The notes: generated by a model from the sequence alone, not told the origin. A stretch of DNA of 64,000 bases from Cyclobacterium lianum (GCF_900143075.1 NZ_FRCY01000020.1:1-64000); one strand, 5' to 3'; positions 39,758 to 48,941 are shown, counted from the first letter of the stretch. Made by a program: numbers and translations.

Positions 39758-40158
39758 GATGCTTTTTGTTTTGTGAAAAATTCGGTTCGAAGACTGGAAA
39801 TGATAGTATGAAGCAATTTAATATTATTGGCCATCAAACCCAATCCCGATAAAGGATTGCTATGTATACTAATTATAAATTAGCATTCGACCGCTTTATT
39901 ACTGCAATGCAGTAATAGCGCATGTAGCGACATTCCAGGTAGATAATGTGGATAAAAACAAATAAAATTCTAATTATTTGTAGTAAATAAATCAAAATAC
40001 CGAACTGTGAAAATTCAGAAAAGATATAGTTGGCGGATTACGGTATCACTGATTTGACAATTAGTTAAAATTTCGCTATCATGCAATCGATTGCGCAGGG
40101 CTGAAGCCATTTACTCGCAAGGGAAATTTAAAATCAAACATAAACCAACATTAGCATC
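39758..40158. other. Intergenic region between divergent oxidoreductase genes
   Basis: About 400 bases holding both promoters of two divergent Gfo/Idh genes. Apart from the palindrome at 39898-39916 I see no gene. Confidence 0.5.
39898..39916. promoter_or_regulatory. Candidate operator palindrome
   Basis: ATTACTGCA and TGCAGTAAT form a perfect 9-base inverted repeat with a single-base spacer, about 140 bases from the 38753-39757 gene start and 240 from the 40159 start. It has no T run and fits a dimeric regulator site better than a terminator. Confidence 0.4.
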
Positions 40159-41562
40159 ATGGAAAATAAATTTTCAAGACGGTCATTTCTGCATGCTGTC
40201 AGTCTGCTGGCTGCCGGAACGGCCCTGACTGCGCCCCTGAAGGGCTTCGGCATGAACCGAAAGCTCAGGGTAACCCTGGTTGGAACAGGGGTAAGGGGGA
40301 CGTCCTTTTGGGGAAGGAGACTGGTGGAGCAGTACCCTGACATATTAGAGTTTGTCGGATTGAGTGATATTAATCCGGGCCGGCTCGAATATGCACTGGA
40401 ATACATGAAGGTGGATTGCCCTACATTTGTTGATTTTGATGAGATGCTAGCCCAAACCAAACCGGATTTGGTCATTGTCACCACCATGGACTCTACCCAT
40501 CATGAGTTTATCATCAAAGGTCTGGAGGCCGGTTGTGATGTGTTGACCGAAAAACCACTGACTACCAACGAAGAGAAATGCCGGCAGATCCTGGAAGCAG
40601 AGCGGAAGGCGGATAAAAACCTGATTGTAGGATTTAATTACCGGTGGAGCCCTTATATCACCAAGATAAAAGAATTGCTACACAACAAGGAGATCGGAGA
40701 GATAACCTCTGTTGACTTTCATTGGTATCTGAATATTCATCACGGAGCTTCCTATTTCCGCAGATGGCATGGAGTGGCTGAAAACGGGGGGACGCTCTGG
40801 GTGCATAAAGCCACCCACCATTTTGATTTGTTGAACTGGTGGCTGGATTCTGACCCGGAAGAGGTATTTGCCTATGGTTCTCTGGAGCACTACGGCAGCA
40901 ACGGGCCCTTCAGGGCGGAAAATTGCAGGTCTTGTGGACACAAGGCGGATTGCAAGTATTACTGGGACATTACCAAAAGCCCCCGGGACATGAAATTGTA
41001 CGTTGAGAATGAGCACCATGACGGTTATTTCAGAGACGGCTGCGTGTATCGCCACGAAATCGATATCTATGATAAAATGTCAGCAAATATCAAATATGCC
41101 AATAATGTGGTGGTGAATTATTCGCTTACCACCTATAGCCCCTATGAGGGCTGGAAAATTGCTTTTAACGGACAAAAGGGCCGGATTGACGCCTGGTTGG
41201 ACATACCTTTTATGAGCAACGAAACCCTGGATCAAGAGGCCCTGCATGCGGCGGAAATGAACCAAAACAATGCAGGAGAAGACATGAACCGGGAACCACT
41301 GGTTTTGCACAAAAACTGGGAAAAGCCCCAGATCATACAGGTAGTCAGCGAGCGCGGAGGACACGGTGGGGGAGACAAAAGGCTCCACGATAAAATCTTT
41401 AAGACTCCCAATGCGGCAGACCCCTACAAACATGCGGCAGGATTACGGGATGGTATCATGTCTGTATTGGTAGGCGTTGCAGCCCGGAAAAGTATTACAT
41501 CCAAGGGGCCTGTGAAAATAGCAGACCTGACCAGTATCAAACCCAGTCCAAACCGGGGATAG
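40159..41562 (+). CDS. Tat-exported Gfo/Idh/MocA oxidoreductase
   Basis: 467 residues with a twin-arginine signal: FSRRSFLHAVSLLAAGTAL, Arg7-Arg8. The NAD(P) fold starts LRVTLVGTGVRG and the family motif LTEKPLTTNEE follows. GSLEHYGSNGPFRAENCRSCGHKADCKYYWD holds four clustered cysteines or histidines that may bind a metal. Exported oxidoreductases of this type are common beside Bacteroidota glycan genes; cofactor is probably folded in before export. Confidence 0.88.
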   Translation: MENKFSRRSFLHAVSLLAAGTALTAPLKGFGMNRKLRVTLVGTGVRGTSFWGRRLVEQYPDILEFVGLSDINPGRLEYALEYMKVDCPTFVDFDEMLAQTKPDLVIVTTMDSTHHEFIIKGLEAGCDVLTEKPLTTNEEKCRQILEAERKADKNLIVGFNYRWSPYITKIKELLHNKEIGEITSVDFHWYLNIHHGASYFRRWHGVAENGGTLWVHKATHHFDLLNWWLDSDPEEVFAYGSLEHYGSNGPFRAENCRSCGHKADCKYYWDITKSPRDMKLYVENEHHDGYFRDGCVYRHEIDIYDKMSANIKYANNVVVNYSLTTYSPYEGWKIAFNGQKGRIDAWLDIPFMSNETLDQEALHAAEMNQNNAGEDMNREPLVLHKNWEKPQIIQVVSERGGHGGGDKRLHDKIFKTPNAADPYKHAAGLRDGIMSVLVGVAARKSITSKGPVKIADLTSIKPSPNRG

Positions 41563-41577
41563 ATCACATTAATTTTT

Positions 41578-41617
41578 CCCCTCCATACGGTTGTTTTCGC
41601 CCATGGAGGGGTTTTTT
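41578..41617 (+). terminator. Terminator behind the Tat oxidoreductase gene
   Basis: Stem CCCCTCCAT/ATGGAGGGG with a 16-base loop followed by TTTTTT. Confidence 0.85.
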
Positions 41618-41833
41618 GTGTTTTTCTCCCGATTCAATTATTTTTGGAAAATTCTTCGGGAGAAAGTTAGTCAGATTGTCCGGCTTACCTTTCCGGACAA
41701 GTTATGGTCTTTAACCATAGCACAAAGACCTGTAAAAACACACGATTTCTATCATCTTTAAACACAGCAGGTATTGATTTCCTGGCCCCATCAGGAGCAA
41801 ATGCCATTGACCTGTAAAAAATTCAATACAATT

Positions 41834-42220
41834 ATGAAAATTGAACACATCGCTCTTAATGTAAAAGATCCGCAGGCAGTTTCAGACTGGTACGAAAAGA
41901 ATCTGGGTTTAACAGTTGTTAAAAAAATGGATCAGGCACCTTACATGACATTCCTGGCAGACGATAGTGGTAAGGTTATGGTTGAGCTGTATCAAAATGC
42001 CAAAGCGGCGGTATTGGATTATGCCGGACTTGATCCACTCATGTTGCACCTGGCCTTCGTATCGGAAAAGCCTGAGGAGGAGAAAGAGCGGCTGGTAGCG
42101 GCAGGTGCAAAATTGGTCAGCGATGATACCCTGGAAGATGGGACCAGGCTGCTGATGCTTCGTGACCCCTGGGGTCTGGCCATTCAATTCTGTAAAAGGG
42201 CCAAACCCATGCTCAAATAA
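41834..42220 (+). CDS. VOC family protein (glyoxalase/dioxygenase fold)
   Basis: 128 residues from the ATG at 41834. MKIEHIALNVKDPQAVSDWYEKNLGL at the start and MLRDPWGLAIQFCKR at the end are the two beta-alpha-beta modules of the vicinal oxygen chelate fold. Metal ligands His5 and the Glu of MVELYQ are present. Reaction unknown. Ends two bases before the convergent DUF5777 gene. Confidence 0.87.
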   Translation: MKIEHIALNVKDPQAVSDWYEKNLGLTVVKKMDQAPYMTFLADDSGKVMVELYQNAKAAVLDYAGLDPLMLHLAFVSEKPEEEKERLVAAGAKLVSDDTLEDGTRLLMLRDPWGLAIQFCKRAKPMLK

Positions 42221-42222
42221 AA

Positions 42223-43113
42223 CTATTTCTTGATCGGCCTTGTATTTCCCAATTGGAAATTACGGGTAATGTTGAAGCCAAAATGGATGTCTCCATTGAA
42301 AAAATCACCTGAAGTGGAAGGAATAAAGCCTGTCTCTGTCATTTGCTGGGCATTGGTAAGCTGCAACTGAAAAACATGTCCCCCGGTTTCAATGTCTACA
42401 CCGATAGCAATGGGATTGGCGGTGCCATTTTCCTGGTCCAGGAATCTGTGATAATATTCAACGTTTAAGTATACACTTTTGCTAAGCCTATAGCTTAATC
42501 CTGCGCCTACGGCGAAAAAAGCATTCGGCGCTGAAGGTTCCCGAACCAGGTTTCGGTGAATATAGGTCGGCATCAGTTGTAAGGCTATATTTTGATACAG
42601 CTTGCTGGCAGCCAACAGTTGATGGACATATTGAAGCCTTCTATTCAGGTTCATGGGAATCTCCGGACGTCTAATCGTGTTGATGGAGGCGCCTGACAGC
42701 CAGACCAGAGTTACCGGCTGTTTGATTTTGCCCTCATTTTGCTGGAAAAGGCTGATTTTGGCAAAGCCATCATACAATTTGCTGAAGGAATTTCTACCTA
42801 TACCCAGTGTAAGCCAATCCTGCCAGGCATAATCCAATCCCAATCTCATGTTGGCCTGGTCCATGCCAAAGAACTGATACGCACCGGAATTGATCCTTCC
42901 AAAGCGGTGGGAAATTAAAAATTCCAGATTACCTTTTTCTCTGGTTTCAACCGTATGGCCGTTGATCAATCTGATGGCTTTAAAGGTGGTGGTGTGAGTA
43001 TTCCATTCGGTTTTATCTTCTTCCCTGAGCTGGTCCAATAAATTGTCCTGGGCTGAAGTGCTGAGAAAAAGAAAATAAAAGATCAGAAAAATTACCAGAA
43101 TTTTGTTTGTCAT
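42223..43113 (-). CDS. DUF5777 family beta-barrel protein
   Basis: 296 residues with signal peptide (cleavage near STSAQ). LEFLISHRFGRINSG, LGLDYAWQDWLTLGIGRNSF and HVFQLQLTNAQQMTETGFIP are hallmarks of DUF5777 outer-membrane proteins that accompany YceI and cytochrome genes. Last gene of the operon 42223-44520; overlaps YceI by 4 bases. Confidence 0.85.
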   Translation of the reverse strand: MTNKILVIFLIFYFLFLSTSAQDNLLDQLREEDKTEWNTHTTTFKAIRLINGHTVETREKGNLEFLISHRFGRINSGAYQFFGMDQANMRLGLDYAWQDWLTLGIGRNSFSKLYDGFAKISLFQQNEGKIKQPVTLVWLSGASINTIRRPEIPMNLNRRLQYVHQLLAASKLYQNIALQLMPTYIHRNLVREPSAPNAFFAVGAGLSYRLSKSVYLNVEYYHRFLDQENGTANPIAIGVDIETGGHVFQLQLTNAQQMTETGFIPSTSGDFFNGDIHFGFNITRNFQLGNTRPIKK

Positions 43114-43652
43114 CGGTCTGTTTTTTCAAATACAAAGCTTACAGTTACCTCTACTTCCTCCGCAATGTTATAAAAAAGCACCTTTGGTATCTCAATGTTA
43201 TAATCTTCGAGTTTTACCGGAAAAACCGCATCCATGATGATTTGGTCACCCTTGAAATTGATATTACCAGGAACCCTGACTTTATTGGTTTGCCCATGAA
43301 TGGTTAAATTTCCTTCCGCAAAAGCCTCCTGGGATCCGGATCTCCGCCGATCGTAGCCACTCAGTCTTCCTTCAAAGCTGGCTTCCGGATAGGTATGCGA
43401 ATCCATGAATTTATCATTGAAATGTTCCTGCATCAGGGATTTTGGAAATCGGAAGGCTCTGACAGGTACCAGAAAGGCCAGACTACCGGTTTGTTCATTA
43501 AATAAACCGGTCGGGCCATTGTTTACCGCCTGAATATCCTCAACCGGAGCACTGCTAAAGAACTCAATTTCGCCCGACACCGTTTTGTGACCCTGGGCTT
43601 GAAGGGATTGTGATAACAGGAAAATAAAGAGGGTTATATAGCAATTTTTCAT
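43110..43652 (-). CDS. YceI family protein
   Basis: 180 residues, signal peptide ending SLQAQG. A lipocalin-like YceI domain follows: VSGEIEFFSSAPVEDIQA, EHFNDKFMDSHTYPEASFEG, LTIHGQTNKVRVPGNI. YceI proteins bind isoprenoid-like lipids in the periplasm. Operon with cytochrome and DUF5777 genes. Confidence 0.9.
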   Translation of the reverse strand: MKNCYITLFIFLLSQSLQAQGHKTVSGEIEFFSSAPVEDIQAVNNGPTGLFNEQTGSLAFLVPVRAFRFPKSLMQEHFNDKFMDSHTYPEASFEGRLSGYDRRRSGSQEAFAEGNLTIHGQTNKVRVPGNINFKGDQIIMDAVFPVKLEDYNIEIPKVLFYNIAEEVEVTVSFVFEKTDR

Positions 43653-43658
43653 AACGGG

Positions 43659-44027
43659 TTAATTATCCATTGCACCGTTTTCTACCCAACAGTAGACGGA
43701 TTCTAACTCGGCGTCAGTCAATTGTTTGCCCGATTCGGGGGCCGGCATAAAACCACTTTGGGTAAAATCCCTGATCTGATTCGCATACTGAATAATATTT
43801 TCAGAAACAGAGAGGTTTACCCGCTCTGATCCCAGTATATGGCATCCGGAAATGGCACAATTCTGATTAATGATAGGTATGATATCACCTGCGAGCGATG
43901 CAGGTTGCTCGCCACATCGCTCTTCCTCAGGTAATAAATCAGCTTCATTTTCTGTTGTGCAGTAGCATAAGGTGCAGGCAAGCATTACCCATAAGCAGGT
44001 TGAACAAGGGTTTTTAATAACCATCAT
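43659..44027 (-). CDS. Small c-type cytochrome lipoprotein
   Basis: About 122 residues from ATG at 44027 (or 44024); the longer frame to 44099 overlaps the CHRD gene fully in its tail and lacks a signal. A hydrophobic signal with cysteines (CTLCYC) precedes the haem motif CAISGCH, a CX4CH variant frequent in Bacteroidota. The C-terminal FMPAPESGKQLTDAELESVYCWVENGA supplies the axial Met region. Likely electron carrier or redox partner for the operon. Confidence 0.78.
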   Translation of the reverse strand: MMVIKNPCSTCLWVMLACTLCYCTTENEADLLPEEERCGEQPASLAGDIIPIINQNCAISGCHILGSERVNLSVSENIIQYANQIRDFTQSGFMPAPESGKQLTDAELESVYCWVENGAMDN

Positions 44028-44520
44028 TATTGTTGTTGTCAGGATTGGAATCGTTGGGCATGTTGCTACTGGCATTGCTACCGATATTACCCTGCGCAAT
44101 CAAAGTAGACATGGCAGTTGAACTTAAGTGTACGTTGGCATGCCCGTCAAAATTCAGCAGTTCTTCATAGGTGATGGCGGTGCCATCGCCGGTTTGGGTA
44201 ACGGTAGTTTCACTTACACCACTGGCACCATCTACGTCGCTCAATCCAATGGCGATACCACCACCTTCGCTGGCAGCGTTGTTGTGGATATGGGCCGGGT
44301 GAGAATTTCCGGCCTCAGTACCCTCCAATTCAATCCGGATTAAAGTGCTTGTTTCACTTTCTTTTGTAAATGTAATAGAGCCCTGTATCATGGGATCCGA
44401 CACCGGATTCAATACATACTCTTTTTGGATAATTCGGGGGCCATCATCCTCTTTTTCACAGGCGAGGGTGAAAAAAGCGAGCAGGAAAAACATGTTAAGC
44501 GTTAATTTGATCGTTTTCAT
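44014..44520 (-). CDS. CHRD domain lipoprotein
   Basis: 168 residues; lipobox LAC at residue 21. The CHRD fold is seen in EAGNSHPAHIHNNAA, GIAIGLSDVDG and NFDGHANVHLS, with conserved histidines. The tail is low-complexity (SNPDNNNNDGY). First gene of the CHRD-cytochrome-YceI-DUF5777 operon; its end overlaps the cytochrome start by 14 bases. Confidence 0.88.
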   Translation of the reverse strand: MKTIKLTLNMFFLLAFFTLACEKEDDGPRIIQKEYVLNPVSDPMIQGSITFTKESETSTLIRIELEGTEAGNSHPAHIHNNAASEGGGIAIGLSDVDGASGVSETTVTQTGDGTAITYEELLNFDGHANVHLSSTAMSTLIAQGNIGSNASSNMPNDSNPDNNNNDGY

Positions 44521-44532
44521 GATTTCTGATGT

Positions 44533-45717
44533 TTAAAATTTTAATTTTTGACTTGAGGGATAATATTTGATTCCAAAGAAGGCTCCCAAACTTTTTAAAT
44601 CCAGGCGTCCCTCTCCGATCCCCTCTAAGGGTAAGCGATAATAGGGTTCCACCTGGACGGCCAGTTTTCTACTCAGCCTTCTTTCATAGCCAAAGCTGAT
44701 GTTCCAAATACCAAATACATGCTGGTTATTCCCGGTTATTTTCAAATCCTTTGAATAGGGATAGCCTCCATCATTGCTATAGGTCAACGTGTAGTTTTCC
44801 TTTATCATGAAATAGGAAGACAGGCCTGTACTTACAAACCATTTGTCGTTTGCACCCATTATGGGGTAATATCTGAAATTAACCGGCACTTCAAGAATCC
44901 AGCAGATGCCCCTTAGCGATTCATGGGCTGAGTAACCCTCCCAGTAGCCGGGGCCCTGTTGGTAGCTTTTTTTTGAATGCAAGGCTCCTCCTGAAATGCT
45001 CCACCGGCCGCTGAGAAAATATTCCAGGCTCATTCCCATACTTCTGCCAAAGGGAGGGAAATTCGTATACTTCACTGCGCTGAGGTCGGGAGATACCTGT
45101 AAAGCAAGGGCAATATTGTTTTTTAGATTATCTGGTGCCCCCCCTTTTATTGGGGTAAATTCCGATGTTTGGATTATGCGTTTTGGGGATTTGGACTTAA
45201 TCCGGTTAAATTTCTCAAACCCCTCGGATTTTTTATCAGGTACCCGTATAAGATCCCCGATTATCGGCCTTTGTGTTTTGGGATTGGCCATTGTAATGTC
45301 TGGATACGCCGTACCCACAACGGAAACAATGTTAGACTTTGGAGTGACGGATTCGTCCCTGGTGCCACGGTTAGGGCCCAGGATAGATTCGGGTTTTTTG
45401 ATGTTGATATCGATATTTTTTACAGGATCTAAATGCGTAAGCAGAGACCCGTCGGCAATAGCACGGGATACATGGCCTTCCGGTGACTGCCGGTATGCGT
45501 CTCCTAACCAAACAGTGATAGTGATGCCGAGAAGCATTAGCAGACCAAAAAAGATCCATTTGTATCCGTTTACTGGTTTGGGAGCCGTATTCTGGTCCAG
45601 TATCTTTTCCATTTTGACCCAATCTTCAGGTACAAATGGAATGTCAGGCCTGGAGGATAATTCTTTAAAGAAATCATCCAGCTCTTTATCACTCATGTTT
45701 GATACCTGCTTTTTCAT
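44533..45717 (-). CDS. Putative anti-sigma/beta-barrel fusion membrane protein
   Basis: 394 residues (or 387 from Met8). Residues 1-50 are soluble and charged (SDKELDDFFKELSSRP), like anti-sigma N-termini in this phylum. One membrane helix lies at 53-71. A linker of about 110 residues follows, and the rest has the alternating strands of an outer-membrane barrel (GMSLEYFLSGRWSISGG, YERRLSRKLAVQVEPYYRLPLEG), ending in Phe. It overlaps the sigma gene by 8-29 bases. I infer an envelope sensor that holds the sigma factor. Confidence 0.72.
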   Translation of the reverse strand: MKKQVSNMSDKELDDFFKELSSRPDIPFVPEDWVKMEKILDQNTAPKPVNGYKWIFFGLLMLLGITITVWLGDAYRQSPEGHVSRAIADGSLLTHLDPVKNIDINIKKPESILGPNRGTRDESVTPKSNIVSVVGTAYPDITMANPKTQRPIIGDLIRVPDKKSEGFEKFNRIKSKSPKRIIQTSEFTPIKGGAPDNLKNNIALALQVSPDLSAVKYTNFPPFGRSMGMSLEYFLSGRWSISGGALHSKKSYQQGPGYWEGYSAHESLRGICWILEVPVNFRYYPIMGANDKWFVSTGLSSYFMIKENYTLTYSNDGGYPYSKDLKITGNNQHVFGIWNISFGYERRLSRKLAVQVEPYYRLPLEGIGEGRLDLKSLGAFFGIKYYPSSQKLKF

Positions 45718-46252
45718 TATTTCTTGTGGTTAACATTGCCCTTAATTTTTGCCTTGCCCTGTGAAGATTTGATTTAGACGTACCGGCAGAGATGCTCAGC
45801 ATCTCGGCTATTTCCTGATGGTCGTAACCTTCAATGGCATACAGGTTAAAGACCGTTCTGTACCGGGGAGGTAAGGCCTGAATCAACTGAATCATATCCA
45901 TGTATTCGAGTGTTTCCGGGCCGTTTTTCCCGGGATCGGGAATATTCAGTAGTTGGGCCATATCAATATTGCCAGCCTGATGGGCATTCCTCCTATAGCA
46001 ATTGATGGCTCCATTGATCAGTATTCTTCGGAACCAGACTGTGAAGGGACGTTGTGTATCGTACTGGTCAATGTGCCGGAAGACTTTGAGAAAGCCATCG
46101 TGAAGTATTTCCAGGCTTTCATCCCTGCTTGAGGTATACCGTAGGCATATGCTCATGCCATAACTGTAAAACTGCTTGTACAGCAATTCCTGGCTTTTCC
46201 GGTCGCCTTTGGAGAGGTCTTTTTTTAGTTTGTTTGACAGGAATTTTTCCAC
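45689..46252 (-). CDS. RNA polymerase ECF sigma factor
   Basis: 187 residues with sigma region 2 (QELLYKQFYSYGMSICLRY, FRHIDQYDTQRPFTVWFRRI) and region 4 (LPPRYRTVFNLYAIEGYDHQEIAEML, GTSKSNLHRARQKLR). It directs transcription in response to an envelope signal, with the downstream fused membrane protein as probable anti-sigma. Not followed by susCD, so it is not a classic glycan-uptake sigma factor. Confidence 0.95.
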   Translation of the reverse strand: MEKFLSNKLKKDLSKGDRKSQELLYKQFYSYGMSICLRYTSSRDESLEILHDGFLKVFRHIDQYDTQRPFTVWFRRILINGAINCYRRNAHQAGNIDMAQLLNIPDPGKNGPETLEYMDMIQLIQALPPRYRTVFNLYAIEGYDHQEIAEMLSISAGTSKSNLHRARQKLRAMLTTRNNEKAGIKHE

Positions 46253-46434
46253 AATTGCCGGGTTTATATCCGCCAGTACAAGAGCGGACCGAATTAGGTT
46301 GCGTGGGACTATATAATTTACAAAATATTAATGGGAAATTGTAGGTATACACTTGCTCTGGTAGGGAAGGACGGGCTACTGCTCTGAATTCAATGTATAT
46401 CCGGCCTACCATTGGTCATAAAGCGGGCAGTCGT
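46253..46434. other. Upstream region of the sigma factor gene
   Basis: About 180 bases holding the sigma factor promoter; no gene seen. Confidence 0.4.
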
Positions 46435-46612
46435 TCAGGGATTTTGTGCTAAATTGATTTTTGGATCGGGTTTGGGGAATAAATTCCAACCATTCCATTG
46501 TGGTGAAATCGTCCCGGGTACAGGCCTGTCAAAACGGCTCAGCGACTGGCGATATTCTTCTGCAAGACTGTCCTGAAGGTCAGGGGCAGCTAAGAAATAA
46601 TGATGAACCTGT
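46435..46612 (-). pseudogene. Possible C-terminal gene remnant
   Basis: Minus-strand frame of about 58 codons ending at 46435 with protein-like composition (DSLAEEYRQSLSRFDRPVPG, then SPQWNGWNLFPKPDPKINL). It runs into the start of the PL11 gene on the other strand, so no start remains. I do not recognise the parent family. Could be chance. Confidence 0.3.
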
Positions 46613-46615
46613 GTT

Positions 46616-48457
46616 ATGAAAAAAGAAAAAGTGATCCAAATAGTCATTTCCTTTCTCCTAATGACCACGCTGAGTCTTTCGCTGAATGCGCAGCGACAAA
46701 TGGAATACCTGGACAGAGGTTTGGTGGTCCAGAAGACAGAAGGAGGGGTATTTCTTAGCTGGCGCATATTGGGGGATGAACCTGCGGACACCGGGTTTGA
46801 CGTTTTCAGGAGATATAAAAATGGGCAGGCCGAAAAAATCAACCCTTCTGCACTAACACATGTGAGTAATTTTGAGGACTTAGAGGTGGATCTTAGCCGC
46901 CATCCCTGCTATTTTATCAGGAGCACTTCCGGGAAACAAAGCGGGGAAGTAGCCGTATGGGAAAATGCCTATCTCGAAATTCCCCTGCAGACTCCGGAAG
47001 GGTACCGCCCCAACGATACCTCAGTAGGAGACCTGACAGGCGATGGGCAGTACGAATTGGTAGTACACATGACAGGTAGGTCCCGAGACAATTCCCAGGA
47101 TGGATTTACGGATTCCCCGATCCTGCAAGCATACACTCTGGAAGGAAATATGCTTTGGGAAATCAATTTGGGAATCAATATCAGGGAGGGAGCACACTAT
47201 ACCCAATTTATGGTATATGACCTGGATGGGGATGGCCTGGCCGAAGTAGCTTGCAAAACTGCAGATGGCAGTAAGGATGCAATGGGAGAGGCAATAGGGG
47301 ATGAAACGAAGGATTGGCGTAATGAAGAAGGTAAAATACTGGAAGGTCCCGAGTATCTGACGGTGTTTTCAGGCAGTACGGGAGCAGCACTATCCACAGT
47401 AGATTATATTCCCGGCCGAGGTGATTTGTGCGGTTGGGGCGGGGAAGGAGGAAATGGAGGAAATGATTGCAATGGCAACAGAGTGGATCGGTTTCTGGCA
47501 GGGGTGGCCTACCTGGATGGGGAAAAACCCTCTCTTCTGATGGCAAGGGGTTATTACGGAAGGTCAGTGGTTGCGGCCTGGGACTTCCGGGACGGTCGCT
47601 TGCAGACGCGTTGGGTTTTTGATTCGGAAGGTAGGGAAAACCCCTATTCCGGTCAGGGCAATCATAGCCTCAGCATCAATGACGTTGATCAGGATGGGAA
47701 GGACGAAATTGTCTATGGGGCCATGGTCATTGATGATAATGGCAGGGGGTTATATAGTACAGGTCTCAGACATGGGGATGCCCTGCATGTAAGTTATTTT
47801 CACCCGGAATATCCGGACCAGTTGGTCTGGGGCATCCACGAAAATGAAACCAATGAAGCCGGATATGGGGTAGCTCTGTTCAATGCCCGCAACGGAGAAA
47901 TATTATGGGGCGGTGAAGAAGGGAAAGATGTGGGAAGAGGCCTGGCGGCTGATATTGATCCCCGGTATAAGGGTGCTGAATACTGGTGGAACGGCAGCGC
48001 GGGAATGTATAACTTTAGCGGAGAGGACATTGGCGCGAAACCCAATAGCATCAATTTTGCCATCTGGTGGGATGGAGACTTGTTGAGGGAATTATTGGAT
48101 AAAAATCATATCGATAAATGGGATTACGAAAATGGTGCCCTGGAACGCCTGATGACAGCAGTAGGATGTGTTTCCAATAATGGCACGAAAGCCACCCCGG
48201 CCTTGTCTGCCGATATCCTGGGTGACTGGCGGGAGGAGGTTATTTTCAGAACAGAGGAGAACGCGGCGCTGCGGATTTATAGCACCCGTATACCGTCAGA
48301 TCACCGCATTACCAGCCTCATGCACAATCCCCAATACCGGCTGAGTATCGCCTGGCAGAATGTCGGATACAATCAACCCCCACATACAGATTTCTATCTG
48401 GGGATGAATATGGCTGCTCCCCGGTCCCGGCAAATCCATATTATCAGAAAAAAATAA
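46616..48457 (+). CDS. Rhamnogalacturonan lyase, PL11 family
   Basis: 613 residues with signal peptide ending LNAQR. QMEYLDRGLVVQKTEGGVFLSWRILGDE and the FG-GAP-like calcium loops (DLTGDGQYELV, DLDGDGLAEVACKTADG, DVDQDGKDEIVYGAM) are typical of PL11 YesW/YesX-type propeller lyases. It cuts the rhamnogalacturonan I backbone of pectin, leaving unsaturated galacturonate ends. Secreted or periplasmic. Confidence 0.93.
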   Translation: MKKEKVIQIVISFLLMTTLSLSLNAQRQMEYLDRGLVVQKTEGGVFLSWRILGDEPADTGFDVFRRYKNGQAEKINPSALTHVSNFEDLEVDLSRHPCYFIRSTSGKQSGEVAVWENAYLEIPLQTPEGYRPNDTSVGDLTGDGQYELVVHMTGRSRDNSQDGFTDSPILQAYTLEGNMLWEINLGINIREGAHYTQFMVYDLDGDGLAEVACKTADGSKDAMGEAIGDETKDWRNEEGKILEGPEYLTVFSGSTGAALSTVDYIPGRGDLCGWGGEGGNGGNDCNGNRVDRFLAGVAYLDGEKPSLLMARGYYGRSVVAAWDFRDGRLQTRWVFDSEGRENPYSGQGNHSLSINDVDQDGKDEIVYGAMVIDDNGRGLYSTGLRHGDALHVSYFHPEYPDQLVWGIHENETNEAGYGVALFNARNGEILWGGEEGKDVGRGLAADIDPRYKGAEYWWNGSAGMYNFSGEDIGAKPNSINFAIWWDGDLLRELLDKNHIDKWDYENGALERLMTAVGCVSNNGTKATPALSADILGDWREEVIFRTEENAALRIYSTRIPSDHRITSLMHNPQYRLSIAWQNVGYNQPPHTDFYLGMNMAAPRSRQIHIIRKK

Positions 48458-48531
48458 TTTTTTTTCATTGTTTCAGGACAAAGCGGGTTTGGCCTGCGTA
48501 CAGGTAGTGTAACCTAAATGAAGTCATTGCA

Positions 48532-48780
48532 ATGAAAAGCAACTGGTTGTTTTTGCCGGATATTTTCCTGGTTCTGCTGATATGCTTCACCTGTGAACGG
48601 AATGAGATGACACATGTGGAGGAAAATCAGCGCTATACGTTTAAAGAGCAGGTTCATTTTTCTGGCAATGCTCCGGAGTCAATTGAAGGGGTACAAAAGC
48701 GCCTGTTTGAGGGGAGAGAGCTTGTCTACATAATGGGTGATACACGCGCAAAATCGAATGAAAATGGAATTATAGATTAA
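48532..48780 (+). CDS. Small lipoprotein, unknown function
   Basis: 82 residues. A hydrophobic start (WLFLPDIFLVLLICFTC) gives a lipobox-like Cys21; the rest is soluble and unrecognised. It sits 74 bases after the PL11 gene and before a terminator, so it is probably the last gene of that unit. It could also be a truncated larger lipoprotein. Confidence 0.5.
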   Translation: MKSNWLFLPDIFLVLLICFTCERNEMTHVEENQRYTFKEQVHFSGNAPESIEGVQKRLFEGRELVYIMGDTRAKSNENGIID

Positions 48781-48810
48781 GTTGGTGATTTTTTTATTGT
48801 TCTTTTTTGG

Positions 48811-48843
48811 AAAAGGCAAGTGCTTCTGTGCTTGCCTTTTTTC
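48811..48843 (+). terminator. Terminator behind the PL11 unit
   Basis: Stem AAAAGGCAAG/CTTGCCTTTT with a 10-base loop, followed by T residues. Confidence 0.85.
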
Positions 48844-48941
48844 CGTTAGAAGCCAAATTAGTACCATAGCCCTAATAGCTATTTGAAATGAATCCTTTTT
48901 TAATTACTTTGTTTTGAATTTCAGGCCCTCGGCAATAATTG

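Noticed and set aside
44996-45733. 245-residue open frame on the plus strand
   Set aside because: It lies wholly opposite the sigma-linked membrane protein gene, has no recognisable domain and no signal; the minus-strand gene has operon context and clear features.
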